DNA of 64,000 bases from Mesonia oceanica (lineage in GTDB: Bacteria; Bacteroidota; Bacteroidia; Flavobacteriales; Flavobacteriaceae), in the NCBI RefSeq assembly GCF_902499555.1, contig NZ_CABVMM010000001.1, forward strand, positions 124,001 to 188,000, in the 5' to 3' direction. The notes beneath the pieces were generated by a model. The model was not told the DNA's origin. It searched no databases and was given only the letters and a program-made list of their open reading frames with translations. The translations under genes and the position numbers were made by a program. The first letter of the stretch is position 1, and each line of letters begins with the position of its first letter. This document shows, piece by piece, positions 17,097 through 25,314 of this stretch.

Positions 17097-17571
17097 AGCT
17101 TTGGTATGTTCTTTGGTAGCAATTGTATGCTTGGTCGCTTGCGATTCTAAGCGGGTTTACGATGAATATCAATCAGTGCCGGAAAGAGGTTGGGATAAAG
17201 ATTCTATGATTACTTTTAAAGTTGAAAAAATAGATACGCTCAAACCTTATAATTTATTCATTAACCTAAGAAATAATAATAATTATAACTATAACAACAT
17301 ATTTTTAATTACGGAGATGAACTTCCCGAATGGAAAAGTAATTTCAGATACTTTAGAATATGAAATGGCTTACCCTAATGGTGATTGGATGGGGCAAGGT
17401 TTTGGCGATGTTTACGAAAGTAAACTCTGGTACAAAGAAAATGTACGCTTTCCCGAAACCGGAACTTATCAGTTTAAAATTAGGCAAGCCATGCGAAAAA
17501 ACGGAAATGTAAACGGTATTTCAGAATTACAAGGGATTACCGATGTAGGTTTCAGAATAGAAAAACCATAA
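17089..17571 (+). CDS. gldH: gliding motility lipoprotein GldH
   Basis: A 160-residue lipoprotein with a signal peptide ending in the lipobox LVAC (Cys at about 18). The mature protein matches GldH: RVYDEYQSVPERGWDKD, FPNGKVISDTLEYEMA, GDWMGQGFGD and a C-terminal GITDVGFRIEKP. In Flavobacterium johnsoniae GldH is required for gliding and for T9SS-dependent secretion. The frame is open upstream inside ricT, but the ATG at 17089 gives a proper signal peptide. Position between ricT and a class A PBP is conserved. Confidence 0.93.
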   Translation: MRKALVCSLVAIVCLVACDSKRVYDEYQSVPERGWDKDSMITFKVEKIDTLKPYNLFINLRNNNNYNYNNIFLITEMNFPNGKVISDTLEYEMAYPNGDWMGQGFGDVYESKLWYKENVRFPETGTYQFKIRQAMRKNGNVNGISELQGITDVGFRIEKP

Positions 17572-17590
17572 CCTTTAATTCAACTTTAAA

Positions 17591-19927
17591 GTGACTTCAA
17601 AAAAATCGACAAATAAAACTTCCTTTAAAAAATTCATCCTTTGGTTTTGGGGATTATTCTTAGGAGGTGTTCTTATCGTTATCTTATTGTTTTTAATGGC
17701 CGGATGGGGCGTATTTGGTAAAATGCCAACTTTTGAAGAATTAGAAAACCCAGAGACCAATTTGGCTACAGAGGTTTTCTCTTCCGACGGAAAAACTTTA
17801 GGTAAATATTACAATGAAAACAGAACTCCTGTAAAATATGAAGATTTACCCAACAATTTAGTAAACGCTTTGGTGGCTACCGAAGATGAGCGTTATTACG
17901 ATCATTCCGGAGTAGATGCCCGTGGAACTTTAAGAGCAGTAGCTTATTTAGGTTCTAAAGGAGGTGCAAGTACGATTACACAGCAGTTATCAAAACTTTT
18001 ATTTTCCAGTACTCCCGATAATAAGATAGAAAGGGTTTTTCAGAAAATTAAAGAATGGGTTATCGCTGTAAGGTTAGAACGTCAATATACCAAGCAAGAA
18101 ATTATTACCATGTATTTTAATAAGTACGATTTCTTGTATCAAGCGGTAGGTGTACGTTCAGCATCTCGAATTTATTTTGGTAAAGAACCCAAAGATTTAA
18201 AAACAGAAGAAGCCGCGGTATTGGTGGCGATGCTCAAAAACCCTATTTATTTTAATCCTGCCAAAGAAAAATTTAAAGATAATTCGCTAGCGAGAAGAAA
18301 TCAAGTTCTAAAGCAAATGGAGAAAAATGGTTATTTAACTACTGAAGAAAAAGATTCACTTCAGAAATTACCTTTAAAAATAAATTTCTCTCCAGAAGGC
18401 CATGATGAAGGAGTTGCCACTTATTTTAGAGCTTATCTACAAGGGTTTCTGAAAGATTGGATAGAAAAGAACCCGAAACCTGACGGAGAAAAATATAATA
18501 TTTACCGTGATGGGTTAAAAGTATATACGAGCATCGATTCCCGTATGCAAAAATATGCAGAAGAAGCGGTAAAAGAACACATGAAAAATCTTCAAGCAGA
18601 ATTTGATAGTCAAAATAAAAAAAATAAAATTGCACCTTTTAGAGGAATTGGAGAAAAAGACATTCAAAAAATTGTAGATCGAGCTATGAGAAATAGTGAT
18701 CGTTGGCGCGAAATGAAAGAAAAGGGCATAGATGAAGATAAAATTTTGGCTTCTTTCGACAAAAAAGCAGAAATGCGGATTTTCTCTTGGGAAAATGAGC
18801 AGGATATTGACACCCTCATGACGCCAAGAGATTCTATTTTATATTACAAGTCTTTCTTAAATGCAGGAATGATGTCTATGGAACCACAAACCGGAGAAGT
18901 TAAAGCTTGGGTGGGTGGTATTAACTTTAAGCATTTTAAATACGAACATGTAAAGCAAGCTAGAAGACAAGTAGGTTCAACATTTAAACCATTTGTGTAC
19001 GCTACAGCCATAGATCAGCTTCACCTATCACCTTGTTATAAGCTACCTAATACTATTCATACCATTCCCGCAGGAAAACACGGCGTAACCCAAGATTGGT
19101 CACCAAGGAATTCAGGAGGAGAATACGGCGGAATGGTCACTTTAAAAAATGCATTGGCAAGATCTTTAAATACAGTAACTTCCCGAGTAATTGATAAAGT
19201 AGGGCCTGAACCAGTGATAGATTTACTGAGTAAATTGGGAGTAAATACAGAAAATATTCAACCTGTTGCCGCTATTGCTTTGGGAACGGTAGATTTGAGT
19301 GTTTTTGAAATGGTTTCAGCCTATAGCACTTTTGCCAATAAAGGAGTTTATGTAAAACCCGTTATCGTTAATCGTATTGAAGATAAAAATGGAACAGTAC
19401 TTTACCAACACGTTCCTGAAAGTCGGGATGTGATGAGTGAAGAAGCCGCGTATGTAACCATTAATTTAATGGAAGGGGTAACTCAAGGAGGTTCTGGTAC
19501 ACGATTAAGAACTACTTGGTCTCCACCTTATTATAAAAATGTAGTTACCGGCCACCCTTACGAATTTAAAAATGCTATTGCCGGAAAAACAGGAACCACT
19601 CAAAATCAAAGTGACGGTTGGTTTATGGGGATTGTTCCCAATCTAGTAACCGGCGTTTGGGTAGGTGGTGAAGATCGGGCGGTACATTTTCCTTCCATTC
19701 GATATGGGCAAGGAGCTACCATGGCTTTACCTATTTGGGGCCTTTATATGAAAAAAGTTTATGCCGATAAAGATTTAGGAATTTCAAAAGAAGAATTTGA
19801 ACGTCCAGAAAATTTAAGCATTGAAGTAGATTGTAGCGGCTATGAAGAAGGAGGTGGTGAAAAAAGCGATCAAGAATTATTAAAAGAAAAACAAGAAAAA
19901 GAAATAAGTGATGATTTAGATTTTTAA
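17591..19927 (+). CDS. class A penicillin-binding protein (PBP1A type)
   Basis: A 778-residue bifunctional peptidoglycan synthase. Seen: one membrane helix at about 13-37, the GT51 glycosyltransferase with EDERYYDHSGVD and GGASTITQQLSKLL, and the transpeptidase with STFK (serine nucleophile), ARSLN (SxN) and KTGTT. The start is GTG at 17591; the first usable ATG would remove the membrane anchor. It follows gldH by 19 bp, so it is likely co-transcribed with ricT-gldH. The acidic C-terminal tail is short. Confidence 0.95.
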   Translation: MTSKKSTNKTSFKKFILWFWGLFLGGVLIVILLFLMAGWGVFGKMPTFEELENPETNLATEVFSSDGKTLGKYYNENRTPVKYEDLPNNLVNALVATEDERYYDHSGVDARGTLRAVAYLGSKGGASTITQQLSKLLFSSTPDNKIERVFQKIKEWVIAVRLERQYTKQEIITMYFNKYDFLYQAVGVRSASRIYFGKEPKDLKTEEAAVLVAMLKNPIYFNPAKEKFKDNSLARRNQVLKQMEKNGYLTTEEKDSLQKLPLKINFSPEGHDEGVATYFRAYLQGFLKDWIEKNPKPDGEKYNIYRDGLKVYTSIDSRMQKYAEEAVKEHMKNLQAEFDSQNKKNKIAPFRGIGEKDIQKIVDRAMRNSDRWREMKEKGIDEDKILASFDKKAEMRIFSWENEQDIDTLMTPRDSILYYKSFLNAGMMSMEPQTGEVKAWVGGINFKHFKYEHVKQARRQVGSTFKPFVYATAIDQLHLSPCYKLPNTIHTIPAGKHGVTQDWSPRNSGGEYGGMVTLKNALARSLNTVTSRVIDKVGPEPVIDLLSKLGVNTENIQPVAAIALGTVDLSVFEMVSAYSTFANKGVYVKPVIVNRIEDKNGTVLYQHVPESRDVMSEEAAYVTINLMEGVTQGGSGTRLRTTWSPPYYKNVVTGHPYEFKNAIAGKTGTTQNQSDGWFMGIVPNLVTGVWVGGEDRAVHFPSIRYGQGATMALPIWGLYMKKVYADKDLGISKEEFERPENLSIEVDCSGYEEGGGEKSDQELLKEKQEKEISDDLDF

Positions 19928-19952
19928 ATCATTACCATCCTTTAGTTAAATA

Positions 19953-19988
19953 AACCCATTATTAAATTATTGATAATGGGTTCTTTTA
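19953..19988 (+). terminator. terminator after the PBP gene
   Basis: Perfect 10-bp stem AACCCATTAT/ATAATGGGTT with a ten-base loop, followed by CTTTTATT. Confidence 0.85.
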
Positions 19989-20036
19989 TTGTGGCAATCT
20001 TGTAATTTTCCTATTTTTAAAGAAAATTTTTAGCAA

Positions 20037-20738
20037 ATGATTAAAAAAACGGTCAATAATGTTCAAGAAGCAATAGAAGGCGTTCAAGATGGAATGACGT
20101 TTATGTTAGGAGGCTTTGGTCTCTGCGGAATTCCAGAAAATGCTATTGCAGAACTTGTACAACAAAACATAAGAGACATTACCTGTATCTCTAACAATGC
20201 AGGAGTAGACGATTTTGGATTAGGCTTATTGCTTCAGAAAAAGCAAATCAAAAAAATGATCTCCTCTTACGTAGGTGAAAATGCCGAGTTTGAACGGCAA
20301 ATGCTCAGTGAAGAATTAGAAGTTGAATTAACACCGCAAGGAACTTTAGCTGCAAAATGCCAAGCCGCCCAACAAGGCTTTCCTGCCATTTACACACCCG
20401 CAGGCTACGGAACAGAAGTTTCCATGGGCAAAGAAACCCGTGAATTTGAAGGTAAAATGTATGTCTTGGAAGAAGCCTATAAAGCCGATTTTGCTTTCGT
20501 AAAAGCTTGGAAAGGGGACGAAGCAGGAAATCTTATTTTTAAAGGAACCGCCAGAAACTTTAATCCCTGTATGTGTGGCGCTGCAAAAATTACTGTTGCA
20601 GAGGTAGAGGAGTTAGTTCCTGCAGGAGAATTAGACCCTAATCAAATTCATATTCCGGGAATTTTTGTACAACGAATCTTCCAAGGAAAAAATTATGAAA
20701 AGCGAATAGAACAAAGAACGGTAAAAGCTAAAAATTAG
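20037..20738 (+). CDS. scoA: 3-oxoacid CoA-transferase subunit A
   Basis: A 233-residue alpha subunit of succinyl-CoA:3-ketoacid CoA-transferase. It activates acetoacetate with CoA from succinyl-CoA, or runs in reverse. Seen: [13 protein letters not shown] near 22-34, a CoA-transferase family I glycine loop, and [12 protein letters not shown]. The B subunit starts 58 bp downstream; the gap holds a CAGTAGGC-type repeat. Confidence 0.93.
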   Translation: MIKKTVNNVQEAIEGVQDGMTFMLGGFGLCGIPENAIAELVQQNIRDITCISNNAGVDDFGLGLLLQKKQIKKMISSYVGENAEFERQMLSEELEVELTPQGTLAAKCQAAQQGFPAIYTPAGYGTEVSMGKETREFEGKMYVLEEAYKADFAFVKAWKGDEAGNLIFKGTARNFNPCMCGAAKITVAEVEELVPAGELDPNQIHIPGIFVQRIFQGKNYEKRIEQRTVKAKN

Positions 20739-20768
20739 CAGTAGGCCGTGAACGGTAAGCAGTATTTT
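20738..20768. repeat. CAGTAGGC-type intergenic repeat between scoA and scoB
   Basis: GCAGTAGGCCGTGAACGG followed by TAAGCAGTATT, directly after the scoA stop. A related sequence (GGCAGTAGGCAGTAAAT on the minus strand) directly follows the hemF stop at 33298-33280. Degenerate copies of this kind are scattered in flavobacterial spacers. Confidence 0.4.
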
Positions 20769-20796
20769 TCGCAATTTAAAATTTTAAATCAACAAC

Positions 20797-21450
20797 ATGT
20801 TAGATAAAAACGGAATAGCACAACGCATCGCCAAAGAAGTAAAAGATGGCTATTATGTGAATCTGGGAATCGGGATTCCTACTTTAGTGGCCAACTTTGT
20901 GAGGGACGATATAGAAGTAGAATTTCAAAGTGAAAACGGTATTTTAGGAATGGGACCTTTTCCTGTGGAAGGCGAAGAAGATGCCGATCTCATCAATGCC
21001 GGAAAACAAACCATAACCGCATTACCGGGTGCAAGTTTCTTCGATTCTGCCACCAGTTTTGGGATGATTCGCGGTAAGCACGTAGATTTAACCATACTTG
21101 GCGCAATGGAAGTTGCCGAAAACGGAGACATTGCCAATTGGAAAATCCCCGGTAAAATGGTAAAAGGAATGGGTGGCGCGATGGATTTGGTTGCTTCCGC
21201 AGAAAATATCATTGTCGCCATGATGCACACCAATAAAGCCGGTGACTCTAAATTACTTAAAAAATGTAGCTTGCCCTTAACTGGAGTCGGTTGTGTGACA
21301 AAAATAGTAACCAATCTTGCCGTGATTGAAGTTGTCGAAGAAGGTTTTAAACTTTTAGAACGTGCGCCAGGTGTAAGTGTAGAAGAAATACAGAAAGCCA
21401 CCGAAGGGAAATTGATCGTCGAAGGCGATATTCCCGAAATGATTTTATAA
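20797..21450 (+). CDS. scoB: 3-oxoacid CoA-transferase subunit B
   Basis: A 217-residue beta subunit carrying the catalytic glutamate that forms the CoA thioester (SENGILGMGPFP, Glu near residue 47). LGIGIPTLVANF near 24 and GAMEVAENGDIANW are also family motifs. With scoA it makes the complete heterodimer for ketone-body or acetoacetate metabolism. No thiolase or hydroxybutyrate dehydrogenase gene is adjacent. Confidence 0.94.
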   Translation: MLDKNGIAQRIAKEVKDGYYVNLGIGIPTLVANFVRDDIEVEFQSENGILGMGPFPVEGEEDADLINAGKQTITALPGASFFDSATSFGMIRGKHVDLTILGAMEVAENGDIANWKIPGKMVKGMGGAMDLVASAENIIVAMMHTNKAGDSKLLKKCSLPLTGVGCVTKIVTNLAVIEVVEEGFKLLERAPGVSVEEIQKATEGKLIVEGDIPEMIL

Positions 21451-21459
21451 AATGATGAT

Positions 21460-21560
21460 GGCGTTTCCCGATTTGAAAAAATCGGGAACGCGCTATCCGT
21501 TAAATCTTTTTTTGCCACTTATCAAAGCAAAAAAAGGATATCACTCCTATCGCTAACGCA
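21460..21560. repeat. structured intergenic element, copy 1
   Basis: A hairpin (GCGTTTCCCGATTT with AAATCGGGAACGC, one bulged base), then CGCTATCCG, then a second perfect 9-bp hairpin (TTTTTTTGC/GCAAAAAAA) and a terminal CTAACGC. The order GGCGT, CGGG or CGC block, T-run, A-run, CTAACGC is the same as at 57676-57805. It follows scoB and may also act as a terminator. Confidence 0.5.
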
Positions 21561-21705
21561 TTTTTAGCTGAAATTTTAAGTCAGCATCTCATCAAGCGTC
21601 ATTAAAAGTGGTAGAATAGAACTTGATATCAGAAATTCAAAGGATTTCATCGAATTCAGCTAGCTAAAAATTTTCTTGAAACCGTTTTTTCAGCAATAAC
21701 AAGGC

Positions 21706-22572
21706 TTAGTCCACCTTTTTATCTTCATACAAAGCCTCGGGTGGCTGAAACAATAATTGAACGGCTTTAACCGGGTTTTTTGATTTTCTCATTTTCTTAA
21801 AAATGTCCCCCCAAACGTGAAACACTAATTTCACCGGATTATAATGCTTCGGCTGATCCAAAATACCGTAAATGGCCTGTTCATCTTCCGGCTGAAAAGT
21901 TCCAAACATTCGATCCCAAATAATAAAGGTAGAACCATAATTTTTATCAAGGTAATGCGCATTTTTTCCGTGATGAACGCGATGATGAGAAGGTGTTACA
22001 AAAACATAACTAAACCAGCTTGGAAGCTTTCTAATATATTCCGTATGAATCCAGAATTGATACAATACTGCAATTTGATGGCAGATAAAAAACACTACCG
22101 GATGAAAGCCCATTAAACTAATGGGTAAGAAAAACACCACTTTAATTTGTTGCGTCCAAGAAAGACGAAAGGAGGTAGATAAATTATATTTTTCAGAATT
22201 ATGATGCGTTACGTGTGTAGCCCAAAATAAGCTCGTTTCGTGTCCAAAACGATGCGCCCAATACCGGCAAAAATCTAAAGCAATAAAGCAAAGAATAGAA
22301 GTCCACCACGTAACAGGAATACTCCATGGCACGATATTATAAAACCAAATCACCGAGCCAAATAAAATAGATTTAATTAGCAAGTTTTGAAAAACAGAAA
22401 CCAACCCAATACTTAAGGAAGCAAAAAAATCTTTTTTTTCGTAGAGTTCCTTTTTTTGTTTCCAACTAAAATAAAACTCAAGTAGGGCCAAGCCAATCAT
22501 AATAGGTGCCGCGTATAGTATTAAATCGGGAGCATTAGATAGGACGTCGTCGAGGGAGATCTTTTGTTTCAT
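21706..22572 (-). CDS. fatty acid hydroxylase / sterol desaturase family protein
   Basis: A 288-residue integral membrane di-iron protein. Four to five hydrophobic segments and the histidine boxes HRFGHE, HVTHHNSE and HHRVHHG mark the superfamily. It probably hydroxylates a fatty acyl chain or related lipid at the membrane; the substrate cannot be assigned. It stands alone, followed by the structured element at 21460-21560. Confidence 0.88.
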   Translation of the reverse strand: MKQKISLDDVLSNAPDLILYAAPIMIGLALLEFYFSWKQKKELYEKKDFFASLSIGLVSVFQNLLIKSILFGSVIWFYNIVPWSIPVTWWTSILCFIALDFCRYWAHRFGHETSLFWATHVTHHNSEKYNLSTSFRLSWTQQIKVVFFLPISLMGFHPVVFFICHQIAVLYQFWIHTEYIRKLPSWFSYVFVTPSHHRVHHGKNAHYLDKNYGSTFIIWDRMFGTFQPEDEQAIYGILDQPKHYNPVKLVFHVWGDIFKKMRKSKNPVKAVQLLFQPPEALYEDKKVD

Positions 22573-22666
22573 AAGTAATCAATATAACGTAAATCAAGCG
22601 GATAGAAAAAATATGGAGTATTAATTTTTAATTATTAAATTAGAAAAATTTATAAGGATTAAAAAA

Positions 22667-23167
22667 TTGCCGGTAATTTTACTCCAAACTAAGATTCAAG
22701 CTCAAAGAGAAAGGGTTTTCGATTTATCGAGAAGTTTAGCTATTCATATAGCTTCAACATCAAAAACAAATGAAAAAGTAATCTCTGCAAAGAAAACAGG
22801 TTTGTTAGAGTTAGATGAAGAAGTTACTTGGCGAGCAAAACATTTGGGAATTTATCAAAACCTCACTTCAAAAATAACTAGCTTAAATTACCCTAATGCT
22901 TTTGTAGATGAAATGCAAAAAGGCATTTTTAAAAGCTTTACCCACAAGCATATTTTTAAGAAGATTTCAGCGCGAGAAACCTTGATGATAGATGAATTTA
23001 ATTATGAATCACCTTTAGGGTTTTTAGGTAAGCTTGCAGACTTACTTTTTCTTAAAAAGTATATGGAAAGATTTTTAAAAGAAAGAAACCAAGTCATTAA
23101 AGAAGTGGCAGAATCTGGAGAGTGGGAAAATTATATAAATGATTCAAAAGGCCTCACAGGTTTTTAA
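22667..23167 (+). CDS. SRPBCC-fold protein
   Basis: A 166-residue START/SRPBCC-like protein. The N-terminus (TKIQAQRERVFDLSRSLAIH) and the DEVTWRAKHLGIYQ and DEFNYESPLGFLGKLAD segments fit the family, which folds into a ligand-binding cavity. The start is TTG at 22667; no upstream ATG is available and the N-terminus aligns from here. The final codons (KGLTGF) lie inside a perfect 12-bp REP-like hairpin, so the native C-terminus may have been replaced by repeat sequence. Ligand unknown. Confidence 0.72.
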   Translation: MPVILLQTKIQAQRERVFDLSRSLAIHIASTSKTNEKVISAKKTGLLELDEEVTWRAKHLGIYQNLTSKITSLNYPNAFVDEMQKGIFKSFTHKHIFKKISARETLMIDEFNYESPLGFLGKLADLLFLKKYMERFLKERNQVIKEVAESGEWENYINDSKGLTGF

Positions 23168-23182
23168 AATCTGTGAGGCCTT
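23148..23182. repeat. REP-like hairpin, CCTCACAG type, also a terminator
   Basis: Perfect 12-bp stem AAGGCCTCACAG/CTGTGAGGCCTT with an 11-base loop. It spans the stop codon of the SRPBCC gene and separates it from the convergent ABC gene. The same core recurs at 62564-62596. Confidence 0.75.
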
Positions 23183-23193
23183 GAAAGGTAAAA

Positions 23194-24879
23194 TTAAATC
23201 CCTTTTGGGATCGCGTCAATCAACTTTTGGGTATATTCTTTTTCAGGATGAGCATAAATTTCATCAGCATCGCCTTGCTCTACAATTTTACCTTGGTTCA
23301 TCACCAGTAACTGGTCGGCCATATATTTTACGACCGCCAAATCGTGCGAAATAAAAATATAAGTAAAACCGAAATTCTCTTTCAGTTCGTTTAATAAATT
23401 CAACACTTGCGCCTGTACAGAAATATCTAAGGCAGAAACCGACTCGTCGCAAACAATTAATTGAGGCTCTACAGCAATCGTTCTTGCAATCCCGATACGT
23501 TGTCGTTGACCGCCGCTAAATTCGTGCGGATAACGATTAAAATGAGTTTCATCTAACCCAACACGCTTTAATAATTCTAAGGTTTTCTTTTTTCGTTCTT
23601 TATTGTTCTTGTGGAGGTTGTGCACTTCCATCGGTTCCATAATAGCTTTCCCAACAGGAATACGCGGATTTAAGGAAGAAAACGGATCCTGAAAAATTAA
23701 CTGAATTTCTTTACGAAGTTTTCTCAATTCAGACGTAGAGATTTTTGTAATATCCCTTCCATGGTAAAAAACTTTTCCGGCAGTAGCTTTGTCGAGTTGT
23801 AGGATTACATTTCCCAAAGTCGATTTTCCACAGCCCGATTCGCCCACCAAACCTAAAGTTTCTCCCTCATAAATTTTAAAACTTACATCGTTTACCGCTT
23901 TTACCGAAGTTTTTTGTTGAAATAACCCGGGATTGCTCACAAATTCTTTTTCAACATTTATAACTTCCAATAAAGGCTCTTTTCCATAAATTTTTTGATG
24001 GCGTTTTTCCCGTTCCGTTTTCGTTTCTACTTCTTTAGAAATGGTGTTTTCTAAGAAGTTTTTTACCGTAGGAAGTTTTTTTAATCGCTCGGTAGTAGAA
24101 GGCTTTGAAGCTAAAAGAGCTTGGGTGTAGGTTTCTTTTGGCTGAAGAAATAATTCGGCAGCCGAATTCTGTTCTACAATTTCGCCTTGATAAATTACCA
24201 CAACCCGGTCTGAAATTTCTGAAACTAATGCCAAATCATGTGAAATAAAGATGATGCTCATTTCAGTTTCCTGCTGAAGTGATTTTAGCAATAATAAAAT
24301 TTCTTTTTGTACAGTAACATCGAGTGCAGTAGTAGGCTCGTCGGCTATAAGAATTTTGGGTTTACAAGCAATTGCCATGGCAATCATTACCCGCTGTTTT
24401 TGTCCACCACTAATTTGATGCGGATAAACTTCGTAAATGCTTTCCGGTCTTGGAAGTTTTACTTTTTTAAATAAGCATAGGGTTTCCGCTTTAGCTTCTT
24501 TTTTTGTGAGTTGGTGATGTTCCAATAAAATTTCGGAGACCTGTGGTCCGCATTTCATGGAAGGATTAAGCGAACTCATCGGTTCTTGGAAAATCATAGA
24601 AATCTCACCACCTCTAATTTTTCTGAATTCTTTAGCAGAAAATGGAAGTAGATTATTCTCTTGAAATATAATTTCACCATTAGTAATTTTTGCCGAAGCG
24701 GGGAGTAAACCTAAAACCGCTAAACTGGTAAGGGATTTTCCCGATCCTGATTCCCCAACAATTCCAAGAATTTCATTTTTAAATAATTGAAAATCAATGT
24801 TTTTTAAGGTTTCTTTAAAATTGTTATCAATAGAAAAACCAAGCGTTAAGTTTTTTATATGTAGAAGAGGAGAACTCAT
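23194..24879 (-). CDS. peptide-type ABC transporter, two fused ATPase domains
   Basis: A 561-residue protein with two tandem nucleotide-binding domains, as in YejF or fused OppD-OppF. NBD1 has GESGSGKS, SGGQKQRV and ADEPTTALD. NBD2 has GESGCGKS, SGGQRQRI and CDESVSALD. Both sets are intact, so both sites should bind ATP. It would power import of peptides or similar solutes, but no permease or binding-protein gene is in the window, so the partners are elsewhere. Confidence 0.92.
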   Translation of the reverse strand: MSSPLLHIKNLTLGFSIDNNFKETLKNIDFQLFKNEILGIVGESGSGKSLTSLAVLGLLPASAKITNGEIIFQENNLLPFSAKEFRKIRGGEISMIFQEPMSSLNPSMKCGPQVSEILLEHHQLTKKEAKAETLCLFKKVKLPRPESIYEVYPHQISGGQKQRVMIAMAIACKPKILIADEPTTALDVTVQKEILLLLKSLQQETEMSIIFISHDLALVSEISDRVVVIYQGEIVEQNSAAELFLQPKETYTQALLASKPSTTERLKKLPTVKNFLENTISKEVETKTEREKRHQKIYGKEPLLEVINVEKEFVSNPGLFQQKTSVKAVNDVSFKIYEGETLGLVGESGCGKSTLGNVILQLDKATAGKVFYHGRDITKISTSELRKLRKEIQLIFQDPFSSLNPRIPVGKAIMEPMEVHNLHKNNKERKKKTLELLKRVGLDETHFNRYPHEFSGGQRQRIGIARTIAVEPQLIVCDESVSALDISVQAQVLNLLNELKENFGFTYIFISHDLAVVKYMADQLLVMNQGKIVEQGDADEIYAHPEKEYTQKLIDAIPKGI

Positions 24880-25314
24880 GAAATGTTAAAATTTTGTGCG
24901 TTTCATCGATAAATTGACATTTAATCTGTAAAAAGCTTGTTTTTAACGATTATATTGTATTATTTAGATAAAAATTACATATAGTTTATTATTGAAAACT
25001 AAAATCGCCCATTATGACATTAATTTACAGAAATGTTTACGATTTCATCAAAGATGAAAAGCGTAATGTTAAACAACCACCAAAGCTGAAAGGTTTAAAA
25101 GTAACCAAAAAATTTCTACAGTATTATCATTTTGACTTCCTTTCTTCTATTTTTAAGCGATATAAAGCTTTCCCACTAGCTTCGCTATTCTACCCCACTA
25201 CTTTATATCATCGCTTTTATTGGCGTTAGTTACTTTGTTTATTTCTATATAAAATATTTCTAGGGGATTTTACACCCTTTTTTCAACCAATTTTTAACTC
25301 TAAAACTTTTATCG
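24880..25314. other. gene-poor AT-rich gap before the subtilase
   Basis: 435 bp between a minus-strand ABC gene and a plus-strand protease gene. It must hold both promoters, but no exact TAnnTTTG box with TTG was fixed. A 71-codon open frame (25014-25229, plus) starting MTLIYRNVYDFIKDEK is present. It is Lys/Tyr/Phe-rich, matches nothing recognised, and may be chance or a remnant. Confidence 0.4.

Noticed and set aside
20925..21518. Long open frame (197 codons) on the minus strand over scoB
   Set aside because: It lies antisense to a well-conserved CoA-transferase gene and has no recognisable protein features; codon bias of scoB explains it.
25014..25229. 71-codon open frame in the gap before the subtilase
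   Set aside because: No homology recognised, Lys/Tyr/Phe-rich, and no promoter box fixed; mentioned under the gap but not called as a gene.
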